NCBI GenBank assembly: GCA_014058105.1
Contig: JACGCM010000779.1
Span: 1,984,001 to 2,048,000 of the forward strand
Direction: 5' to 3'
Origin: Kingdonia uniflora
Taxonomy: Eukaryota > Streptophyta > Magnoliopsida > Ranunculales > Circaeasteraceae
DNA: 64,000 nt
Numbering within the stretch: position 1 is the first letter of the stretch; every line of letters begins with the position of its first letter. The translations under genes were made by a program, and so were the position numbers. Below, in pieces: positions 55,301 through 64,000 of this stretch. Below the pieces are notes generated by a model. The model did not search any database. It had not been told where the DNA came from and was given only the letters and a program-made list of their open reading frames with translations.

Positions 55301-58300
55301 TAGTAACCTCTGTGCAGCAAGGATAGTGTTATTCGCCAACCCGGATGGCCTGTCCAAAGAGTATCATGGCACTCCTTTATCAGCTCCCGTCTCAGTCCCG
55401 CGAACCGAGGAACATAAATCCACTGTCCCTTCGTGTATAAAAGACCATCTTCCACCCAGAACCGTTTTGTCTTCCCCTGTTTCACCAAGTTAATGATGGC
55501 CTGGGTCTGAGGATCCACCGCTAACCCTTCGCGGATCCTATCTTGGAGAGTGTTGGTAACATAAGAGTGAGACTGTTCGGCAGCTGTAGAGATGGCCGCA
55601 AGTTTAGCCTTACGGCTTAGTGCATCCGGTACATTGTTTATCCTTCCTGGCTTGTGCTCGAGAGCCAAATCAAACTCGGCTAGTAACTCTTGCCAACGAG
55701 CCTGCTTTGAGGTCAACTTTTTCTGTGTAAGGAAATGTCTTGCCGCACTGTTATCGGTCTTCACCAGAACCTTCATTCCCAACAGATAGTGTCGCCATAC
55801 TCGTAGACAATGCACAATAGCAAGGAGTTCCTTCTGCTGGGCTGAATACCTCCTCTCTGTGTCATTCAGCTTCCTGCTTTCGTATGCCACCGGATGTCCC
55901 TCTTGTAACAATGCTCCACCGATAGCAAAATCAGATGCATCGGTATGTACCTCAAACGGCTTGGTAATATCGGCAAGGCTAAGACCGGATTGCTAATCAC
56001 CGCATGCTTTAGATCGTCAGAGGCTGCTTGACACTCCTCGGACCAAGACCAAGAGAAGTCCTTCTTGAGAAGATCTGTAAGGGGTGCCGCGCGTTTCGAA
56101 TATCCTTCGATGAACTTGCGGTAGTAGTTCACGAGGCCAAGAAAGGAACGCACTTCTGTAACCTCCGTAGGGGTTCTCCACTCCTCAATAGCACGGACCT
56201 TTTCCATATCCATACGGATCTGTCCTCCGCCAACAACATGTCCAAGAAACATAACTTGTTCTTGCGCGAACGAGCATTTCTCCAACTTGACATATAGCTG
56301 GTTCTGTCGCAAGACTTGGAATACCAGGCGAAGATGTTCAAGATGCTCTTCCCTAGTGCGGCTGTATATAACAATATCATCCAGATACACCACTACAAAC
56401 TTGTCGATATATTTCCGGAAGAGTTCATTCATAAGAGTACAGAAAGTTGCAGGAGCATTGGTCAGACCGAATGGCATGACAAGAAATTCATATGCCCCAT
56501 ACCGTGTGGAACAAGTCGTCTTCGGTTCATCCCCAGCAACAATCCTGACCTGATAGTAACCCGATCTCAAATCCAGTTTAGAGAAGTACTTCGCAGATGT
56601 AAGCTGGTCAAATAAGTCGGCAATGAGCGGTATCGGATTCTTGTTCTTCACCGTTACCTTGTTCAGGGCTCTATAGTCGACGCATAATCGCAGACTTCCA
56701 TCTTGTTTCTTCTGAAATAAGACCGGGGCACCATATGGCGCCTTCGAGGGGCGAATAAAGCCCGATTCCAATAGTCCATCAAGTTGTTTTCGAAGCTCTG
56801 CTAGTTCAGGTGGACTCATTCTGTACGGTCCTTTGGCAGGAGGCTTGGTTCCAGGGACTAACTCAATCTGATGATCAATCGGCCTTCGTGGAGGTAACAC
56901 CTTCGGCAATTCTTTCGGTATCACATCCTTGAACTCCGTAAGTACCCGGGAGACTTCCGTCGACAGGGCATCATGATTCTGATCATCCGGCTTTAACTGT
57001 AGGGTTGCAAGGTAAGTCAACTCCCCTCGCCTCAGTCCCTTCTCCAACTGAAGAGCTGATAATATTCTGCCCTCATCTTTCTGCGTGGACATCTGTATGA
57101 TTGAGGGATTGTCACCAAAAATCCCTAGGGAGTTGACGAACGGCATCGACACCGCCTTGTGGTAGCGGAGAAAGTCCATTTCCAAGATAATCTTGAAATC
57201 ATCCAATGTCACTGCTAGAAGGTTGACCTTTCCACTCCACTGTCCAATCTTAACCGGAACCAACTTGGCAACACCATGAATCGACATCGCGGCGGAATTA
57301 ATAGCTTTCATCCGGCTAGAATCTTTCACCAAACGCAGTCCCAAACGATTCGCCTCCTGGATAGCGATAAAGCTATGGGTAGCACCTGTATCAACCATTG
57401 CCGAAGTGTTCTGCCCATTAATACTGAGGCCCACATACATGAGTCCCTTCTTAGGCTTACTCTGGCAACTGGGTGGTCACGGCGTTGAGCAAGTAAAGAG
57501 AACCCATGTGAGTTTCACCGCTATCATTCCCTTGAGTGGTGTCATTGGCTTGGTCCCCCTGCGACGCCATTAGAGCATTCAGGGCCGTCTTCTGAGGACA
57601 TTGATAGGCCTTGTGATTCCCTCCACAGAGAAAACACTTCAAGTTTCTTGGACGTCCTTGAAACCTGGACGAGGAGGAAGTGCCACCATTGTTACGCGGC
57701 CTGTGGTACTCCCTCCCAGAATTAGAACTTGAGGCACCACCTGTATTTGCTCCCCCACTCCTGTTCTGGCCATGACCTTGGTCTCCCCCACTTCTAGGTT
57801 GGTACCCTCCACTCTTGCTCTTGTTGTAAGTATTGGAGGATCCTGGGAACTAGACTGAGACTGAGCCGGTCGAGGCTCACCCTGCATAGGAGTGCAGTCG
57901 TTGATACGCTCAGCGGAGGCCAAATCTTGAACCCGTTGCCTTTGCAGTTCATTCTGGATCCATGGTTTCAGACCTTCCAAGAAACAAAACAACTTATCCT
58001 TTTTAGACATGTCGCGGATATGTAACATCAAGGCTGAGAACCGCTTCACATACTCACGGATGTTGCCGGTCTGCTTCAGTTGCCTTAAACTCCTCCGAGC
58101 AATGAACTCAACATTCTCGGGTAAGAACTGATTCTTTAGCTCTTTCTTCAAGTCATCCTACGTTCCAATAGTACAGTAGTACAGTGACCGCTCTGGATCT
58201 CAGCATACTTGGTGCGCAACCATAGTTTAGCATCACCGGCGAGGTTCATGGTTGTCATCGACACCTTTGCACCTTCGCTATCAGGCCTAACCACATTGAA

Positions 58301-61300
58301 GTACGTCTCCATATCAAAAAGGAAGTTCTCTACCTCCTTTGCGTCCCTCGCTCCCTCGTACGCCTTGGGTTAGGGAACCTTGATCTTGGGTCGGTCTATA
58401 CCGCCGCCCAAAGGTACTGGTTCTCCATTTCCAGCAACCTTAACTAGGAGATTTACCTTCAAGGAAAGTTCAGCCACCTAATCTAGAAGAGTAGCCATAT
58501 TCCCTTCAACCACTCCTTCTAACGTAACGAGACGTTCGCCCATATGGGCCTGATCGTCTGAGAAACCGTCCAATCGTTCCTCCAAAGTCGTCACTTGATC
58601 GATAATTCCACTTAGAGCTTGCATCTTTTCCTCTAACTGGTCCAACCGCGTTAGGGTATTCAAGGGCCTGGGATTAACCGGTGGTACTCCCCACATGCGG
58701 GGCAAGGACCTGGGCGGGGTCGGTAGCATTCGGACCCTCCGCCATTGTAATTTGATCGCTTTCAACTAGATCGCTCTGATACGAACTGACACGGACCAAC
58801 TTAAACTCAAGCTTGGCACGTGCGGCACTCAAGACACCTGTCCCAAGTAAGCCTAATTACTCTCTCTCTATCAATCGTTTAGCAATACAACATCGCAAAG
58901 CATCACATAATCTCAACGCATCTCAAACACTGTACAAAGGGTCTTTGAAGGCATTATTTCATTCATATATCAACAACTATTACAAAACACTATTACAAGC
59001 TTAAATTCCTTCTTGGGTGTATTGGATACTAGTCCTCTACATATATAGCAAAATGGAAAACAGCTAAGTTCTAAAAGGAAACATCAAAAGTGGAGACGAA
59101 GCGTACTCCCCCTTTTTCCTAAGCTAACCTTTACAAAAATAAATAAAAATTTGTACAAAGCTTTCTTACAACCTAAGGATACTATTTACAAAGCCTGGGC
59201 GTCACAAAGGCTGTGCTTGGTTCACTGCAACCGGTTGCAAGTGCACTGGGGTGCGGTGAATCGGAACTTGTGAGTGATTGGTTTCGGTACTGCACCGTGG
59301 TGCAACAGGTTGCAGTTGGATAAAATTTGGTTAACAAACTTTTACACCCATTTGCAGTCAAAATTTAGCTGAACCACGTTGCAGTAGCAATTACGAAATA
59401 TTTTCTCCAAAAATCTTTCACCAATCTCCTTAAATCTCTCTCTCTCCCCGATCATTTCCAAAATCCCAACCCCATTAATGCAACTCTCTTTCTCTCTCTC
59501 ATTGAAGGAGAACAAGTATTCTCCATTAATTTGAGGAAGAAAATGTGGGAGTTTGTCTCCAATGGTTTTAGGGGAAGAGAAGGCGATTCACAAAAAAATG
59601 GTTTTAATGCTTAGCAAACCAATCACTCTCAAAAGGGTGCATTGCAAGATGTTGCATTGCTCCTCCGTGCAATTGCAGCGGCTTGCCGAATGCATCCCGG
59701 TGCCGCCTACCAAACACAACCTAAGATGAATTTGTGATTTTTAAGAGTGGAATGTATACGACACCGTCGACTTGTTCTTCGTTAACCTTAAATAGATATT
59801 TCTGTGCAAAGGTCAAAAATAAAATTGTCAAATAAAGAAATAAAAAGATCAAGTATGACGGAAAAAACAGTCTTAGTAAAGCAGATTGCAACTCCAATAT
59901 CCCGACTAAGATGGAGTTTTTAGTCAGTGAGGAAGGGAGGAGTTCAGTGAGTCTCTTACAATGAAGATAAGGCCTAAAGTCTTTGGCTTAATGGAACACA
60001 TTTCATTTTAGTCTCTAGCAATGAAGCGCAGGTTTAAGTCATTACTTTGAGTAGGAGGTCTGACAAGCTAGATTGTGGTAAAACTCTCGGACCTGATGAA
60101 TTCTCTCTATTTCTAGCTTCTATCAATTCCTGTTGCCATTTTGGGTATTTGTAATTGCGATCTAGGAGCTCTCAGAGTTGCTTACTGTGATTTTGGTTCT
60201 AGTAGCATTTCATCTTCACATTCCAAACAGCACGGGGAGGATGATTTGTGTTACTTTTCCTAACTTTATTTCGAACGAGCAAGTGATGTTTATCATAAGG
60301 TTGATTCTAATGGCATTCTGTTTCTAGAAGAAGGTTAGAAAACACTACCATGTAAGGTGGACTCGAGTAGGTCTGCTATTACTTGGGGAATCCTGGACCA
60401 CGTCATGGTTAAGAGTTAAGACGGAGTTCAAAGTTCGACCTACAGAGGAGCATGGGGATTTTTAACTGTTTCTCGACTGCCATTTCCGATTTCTAAAGTG
60501 AGGGGTTTTATTCTCCCCCTGGTCAATAATTTGGGCATGAGTTGTATGTGCATATTGTATTTGTAAAAGGTTACTTTGCCTTTCCTTCTCAACAAATTTC
60601 ATTTTCTTTTTAGCATTTTTGCCGGCTTTTTGTGAGGTTTAAGTTCTTAGAATCTGATTTTAGTTTGCTCATATCCAGTGTTGATACATTTGAACCTATG
60701 TAACATGGACACTCCATATTCCAAAAAAAATCCGTGTCCAAACGTGTCGGACACTCGGACACACCGACACTCGTGTCGACACTCCAACGGACACTTCTTG
60801 CTTGGATCATAACCTTTTTGACATAACTTTTAGAAAGTTTTCAATTCTTATACATGTTATTCAACTATACTAACTAGTGTCATTATTTTTTGTTTGTTAT
60901 TAGTCATAAATTAACCCATAAGTTAATATAACCCATAAGTGTTGAGACTTGTTTGTTATTAGTCGTAAAAATATGTCTTAAATTAACCCATAAATGTAGA
61001 TAGGTTAAGTAACCAACATAAGTATAATAGAAAATAAGAAATAAAAATTTTACAGCTTTGTCCCCGTTTTTACATATTTTTGGGTCGCCGTGTCCGACAC
61101 CGACACTCGTATCCGTGTCGTTGTTACCTAGATTTTAACCCATTTTGCTACTCTTACCATTCAGGGTGCTCTATTGAATGCGGTTTGGTGGGGTGTTAGT
61201 GGTGCTGGTTTGACTTGGACTTTCTTCCTTAGATCCATTTTGTCTTTTCTCTATTCCTAAAGCTTTCTTAGTAGTCCAAGTAGAGTACCGATGGAAATAT

Positions 61301-64000
61301 TTAGTTATTATGGATCCAGTGTGAGGTCTAGTATCATGTTTTGTTTTTTCTTTTCCTTTGCCTTCTGGTTATAATATTTCACCTGGAAAAGTTTCTTTCT
61401 CTTTCTCTTGATCAATAGATTAAATTTACATTCTCAATATACAGAAGAATTTGAGTACCGATCTTCATTAGTCTATCTCCCTCCTCGTTCGCATTTGAAG
61501 TTATGAAACCCATTTTCGGTAACTCTTCCTCCTTTTCAGGCCTAGGTGCCTCTTTGTTTCCCACTGGTTTCCTTTGCTTTGTAACCTGCTTGAGACAACT
61601 TGGAGGAGAGTGCCCAAAACAGCAGCATTAAGCACAGGAAGAGTGCTTCCATGTGTATTAACTTGTACATCTAACATTTTGCCTTCACCAATATCAATAT
61701 CAATGAATGGAAATAAAGTTCAGTCTTGCTTAATTCCAGCACAAATTTTGACAGTCAGAGACAAACAGGTACTCCAATAGCAATAGCTACATAGCTAAGT
61801 GCTTGGGGGTCCACCAATTGTTATGGAGGTATCTATATTTGACCGAAGTTGGAAGTGATCAATGTTTTCAGAATGTAGTAGAGCTTTGGATTTCCATTTT
61901 CTCAGCAGCAGATATTTCCAGCAATGTGCCAAGAACTAGTTCTAGACTCTGTGTATGTCCTTTGAATCCCCAAACCGGGATATATATATATATATGTGCT
62001 CTCTTATCAATAAAGAATGTTAAACTTAGAGTAATTTTCTAAAATGCTGTAAACCTATCCCTTACCAGGTAACTTCATCTAAGATTTCAACAAGGCACTA
62101 AGCAGCAAACCCTATTTCTGGTGTGAATCTGGCTTATGACACTAAAGTTTAGAGCACCCTTTCTTGAAGAAAATCCCCTGCACCACAGTTTAGGACAGAA
62201 GTTTTATTTGATTTTGATCATCGTTTCTCTTTGTATTAACTTGTGTAGAGCTTGATTCAGCACCGTCATTCTACCTCCTGTTATCGTAACATCCTTTTCC
62301 TTTACCATACCTACCGTGAGGTGGCTTTGTAGGGACGGCATCTATTTGTGAAAATAGCACCGCACTTGCAATCTTTGACTTATATTTGATATTTATGCAG
62401 TGAAGTATGTACACCATGGATTATGTGATTGAACCTTTTTTTAATTTCTTTTACTTCTGTAAATGCTCCAGTATTCGTTATTGTATCAAATATGTTAATA
62501 CTCAGACTGATAATCCTGGTGTTATAGGGGAACAAATGCTAGATCGATGACCTAGTTATTAGATTAGCTTCATGTATTCAACTTTCTCATTCTTTTTTTT
62601 TATCAATGCCAAAATATCTATGCTTAAAAAAAAAACTCTCATTCTTTTTGTTAGACTAGGTTTTTTAGTTCTAATGCTTGTTTCTTTGGATTATTGTGGT
62701 GGTATGATACTGCAGGTAGCCCAGGAGATAGGGACTGAAGCCAAATTTCAGAATGATTTTATCAATCAATTGGTATCAATCTAACTTTCAGTATTTTTTT
62801 TTTCCCGTTAATGTAGTAAGTATTTATCAACTCCTGGCATTTTCACCTTTACCGAGTTGTACGTGTCAACTCCTTTTTGAGTTAAGAACTCTATTTTAGG
62901 AATTTTTTAGTGGTAGCAAAGAGTAGTTAGGGCTGTTCAAGTAGATATTATCTGGCAGCTCTGGCTGCTTGGGATCTAAAGAACCATATGCATAGGAATT
63001 AGTTCTAGAGTGAGAAACTGAACTAGTATAACCTGTATCAAAGGAAATGGAACATAGATAGATAACTGCGGAACGCTTGAAATAACATGATAGAGATATC
63101 ATACCAGCATTCTTATCTCCACCAAGTTGGGTCAAACGAAATCATTTGGTAAACTTTCCTACAGAGTTGTGGATGTAGGGTGTCTCTATATTGGAGGATA
63201 TAAATCAGCACTTGGGAGTAGAGGATATAAAATGGTACACGTAACTTCATGTGTTCAACTTTCAATTGAACATTTGAAAAACCATCAGTAAGAGATTTGG
63301 CTTATTATAAAGCTTTTAGGCGAAAATTCTACTTTGATAAAGCTAAGAAGATGTCTTTTTTCCATAAGGTTCAAAACATATTTTCACCCACCTACCTATG
63401 GAAAGTGAAGCCCCCCATATGACTTAGCTAATAATGGATTTTCTCATGGAAATAAGTAACTTTTAAATTGATTTCAGGATGTTTGGAGGAAGAACAAGAG
63501 TATGTTTCTGCTAGAAATTAGCACTTGAAATAATCCCATTGTAAAATCCAAATATTTGCACTCTATACAAGTCCAAATTTTGCAATTGAGAACAATTGTG
63601 ATTAGGCTATGACTGAACAAATTTTCCAGGGACACCAAAACATGGAATACCTAACGCGAGTGTTACGATAGTCGAAGCATGTTATTTTGAGTAACATAAT
63701 CCAGCACGTATTAGTCGAATTGAAAGTCCGATCAGTTGGGAAGACGACAAGCATGTGCTCGATATTTTTTCTAAAACTAAAACTGAAGAACTTCGATTAA
63801 CGTAATGAACTTGAATTTAGGTATCCCACTTGTTAGTGCCATATAGCAAATTTTCTTGAGAGGACACTTAAATTACCGTTTTCACTATCCAGCAAATTTG
63901 TACTCACTCTATACTGCTAAAAATCGGCTTTCTAACTCTGACCAAGTTTTAGTTCTAAAAAATGCTTAGTGTTAGTTAAGTCATATGGAAGCCAGCAATA
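52375..64000 (+). CDS. Bet1-like Qc-SNARE gene, first three coding exons (3' part off-window)
   Basis: Exon 1 is 52375-52427 ([17 protein letters not shown], splits an Arg codon), donor AG|GTAACC. Exon 2 is 52501-52624 ([41 protein letters not shown]), acceptor GTGCAG|AG, donor TCC|GTAAGC. Exon 3 is 62716-62772 ([19 protein letters not shown]), acceptor CTGCAG|GT, donor TTG|GTATCA. Phases join without a break (78 codons). The sequence matches plant Bet1-like proteins of the Arabidopsis At4g14600 type (from memory), small tail-anchored SNAREs of ER-Golgi traffic. The visible part is the N-terminus and first half of the SNARE coiled coil; the rest of the SNARE motif and the membrane anchor are expected to the right of 64000. 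Intron 2 is 10.1 kb, about 6.5 kb of it from transposon insertions. Confidence 0.88.
52625..53620. other. Intron 2 of the Bet1-like gene, left part
   Basis: AT-rich intron sequence with no coding similarity. Ends in TCTAA, of which TAA is the MITE target duplication. Confidence 0.7.
53624..54043 (-). repeat. 3' LTR of the chromovirus
   Basis: TGACACGGACC to GGGCGTCACA. 420 bp, about 98% identical to 58787-59206 with no indel. Confidence 0.93.
54044..54055 (-). other. Polypurine tract of the chromovirus
   Basis: Minus strand GTGGGAGAGAG next to the 3' LTR, just after the pol stop. Confidence 0.8.
54055..57440 (-). pseudogene. Chromovirus pol: protease, RT, RNase H, integrase, chromodomain (one frameshift)
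   Basis: Protease: [11 protein letters not shown] near 57390. [37 protein letters not shown] and the active-site [11 protein letters not shown]. RNase H follows the frameshift: a 1-bp deletion near 55964 ends the first ORF (57440-55866), and the second (55911-54055) picks up with [20 protein letters not shown]. Integrase: [17 protein letters not shown] and CHICQQDK zinc-binding region, [26 protein letters not shown] and [12 protein letters not shown] (D, D, E intact). Chromodomain: [34 protein letters not shown] near 54275-54160, which in relatives guides insertion to marked chromatin. Apart from the single deletion the pol region is open. Confidence 0.93.
57457..58765 (-). pseudogene. Chromovirus gag (broken frames)
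   Basis: The N-terminal piece (58765-58478) has a coiled-coil-like [20 protein letters not shown]. The capsid region (58480-57900) includes [20 protein letters not shown] and [23 protein letters not shown]2CX3HX4C zinc knuckle ([13 protein letters not shown]) lies at 57640-57600, the form usual in chromoviruses. Stops near 58477 and 58370 and frame changes near 57640 and 58150 break the frame. Confidence 0.87.
58772..58786 (-). other. Primer binding site of the chromovirus (initiator Met tRNA type)
   Basis: Minus strand GTTCGTATCAGAGCG; the TATCAGAGC core is that of the common iMet-tRNA PBS, though the first bases differ from the usual TGG. Confidence 0.7.
58787..59206 (-). repeat. 5' LTR of the chromovirus
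   Basis: 420 bp, partner of 53624-54043; followed by the AAGGC target duplication. Confidence 0.93.
59722..60695. other. Intron 2 sequence between the two MITEs
   Basis: No ORF, repeat or TIR recognised; ends with ATTTGAAC, the proposed target duplication of the second MITE. Confidence 0.6.
60696..61131. mobile_element. Second MITE, 436 bp, 8-bp target duplication (hAT-like)
   Basis: Ends CTATGTAACATGGACAC and (reverse complement of right end) CTAGGTAACAACGACAC, an imperfect terminal inverted repeat. Flanked by ATTTGAAC (60688-60695) and ATTTTAAC (61132-61139), 7 of 8 identical; 8 bp is the size used by hAT elements. Both sub-terminal regions carry clustered GTGTCGG/CCGACAC motifs. Confidence 0.65.
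61132..62715. other. Intron 2 of the Bet1-like gene, right part
   Basis: AT-rich, with a (TA)n microsatellite at 61979-61994. No coding similarity; ends with the acceptor TGATACTGCAG. Confidence 0.65.
62773..64000. other. Intron 3 of the Bet1-like gene (incomplete)
   Basis: Begins with donor GTATCAAT. I looked for the next exon (expected to start near QMTMIKAQ-like residues of the SNARE motif) and did not find it before the window end, so this intron exceeds 1.2 kb. Confidence 0.6.

Larger units (their letters stand above)
53624..59206 (-). mobile_element. Chromodomain Ty3/gypsy element (chromovirus) in intron 2
   Basis: Two 420-bp LTRs (53624-54043, 58787-59206) differ at about 7 sites, so the insertion is fairly recent. 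A perfect 5-bp target duplication AAGGC is at 53619-53623 and 59207-59211. An iMet-type PBS and a polypurine tract are in place. gag and pol lie on the minus strand, antisense to the SNARE gene. The integrase ends in a chromodomain, which defines chromoviruses. A 1-bp deletion in pol and stops in gag make it defective. Confidence 0.95.
53621..59721 (+). mobile_element. Tourist-like (PIF/Harbinger) MITE, split by the chromovirus
   Basis: The outer ends are GGC (53621-53623) continued after the LTR element by TGTGCTTGGT (59212-59221), and ACCAAACACAACC at 59709-59721. Terminal inverted repeats GGCTGTGCTTGGT and GGTTGTGTTTGGT differ at 2 of 13 positions. The flanking TAA on both sides (53618-53620 and 59722-59724) is the 3-bp target duplication typical of PIF/Harbinger. 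About 513 bp without the insertion; no coding capacity. TGCA-rich palindromic sequence lies inside both ends. Confidence 0.8.

Overview
This window comes from a nuclear chromosome of a flowering plant, most likely a eudicot. The evidence is spliced genes with GT..AG introns, CT-rich leaders, plant-type Ty3/gypsy and L1-like elements, and fragments of plant genes. About 80% is transposon sequence. The only clear host gene with open exons is the start of a Bet1-like SNARE gene at the right end.

1-32050 is a nest of Ty3/gypsy elements whose dual RNase H places them in the Tat lineage. Element 2 (+ strand) is the host. It runs from a cut gag (6657) through protease, RT, two RNase H domains and integrase to 11472, then 3' repeats and genes on the opposite strand, and ends at a 3' LTR from 31414. 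Element 1 (- strand, 1-6656, its 3' LTR off-window) sits inside the gag of element 2. Element 3 (- strand, 15881-27322) sits inside the antisense genes of element 2. Element 4 (+ strand, 34736-41361) keeps only 3' repeats, antisense genes and 3' LTR. All gag-pol copies are mutated.

The most unusual content is a gene cassette between pol and the 3' LTR, antisense to pol. It occurs in three copies: element 2 at 12400-15880 plus 27323-31160, element 3 at 16711-21337, element 4 at 35452-40440. Starting at the 3' LTR it holds small ORF a, small ORF b (a and b look like paralogues) and a larger spliced ORF c with a gypsy-type 'Transposase_28'-like region followed by a coiled coil. A TATA-like sequence precedes nearly every unit, and splice sites of ORF c recur between copies, so the cassette looks like three separately promoted genes carried by the retroelement.

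32050-34735 is low-copy-looking sequence with one exon of a ribosomal protein S20 (uS10) gene. 41362-43560 holds a broken 5' part of an AMP1-like glutamate carboxypeptidase gene and AT-rich tandem repeats. 44024-45334 is an open PIF/Harbinger transposase. 46129-51854 is a near-full-length L1-type LINE with a target-site duplication, about 0.5 kb upstream of the SNARE gene.

52375-64000 is the 5' part of the SNARE gene (three exons seen, the rest off-window). Its second intron is about 10.1 kb. It contains a Tourist-like MITE, a chromodomain Ty3/gypsy element inserted into that MITE's first TIR (53624-59206, antisense to the gene), and a second MITE with GTGTCGG-rich ends.
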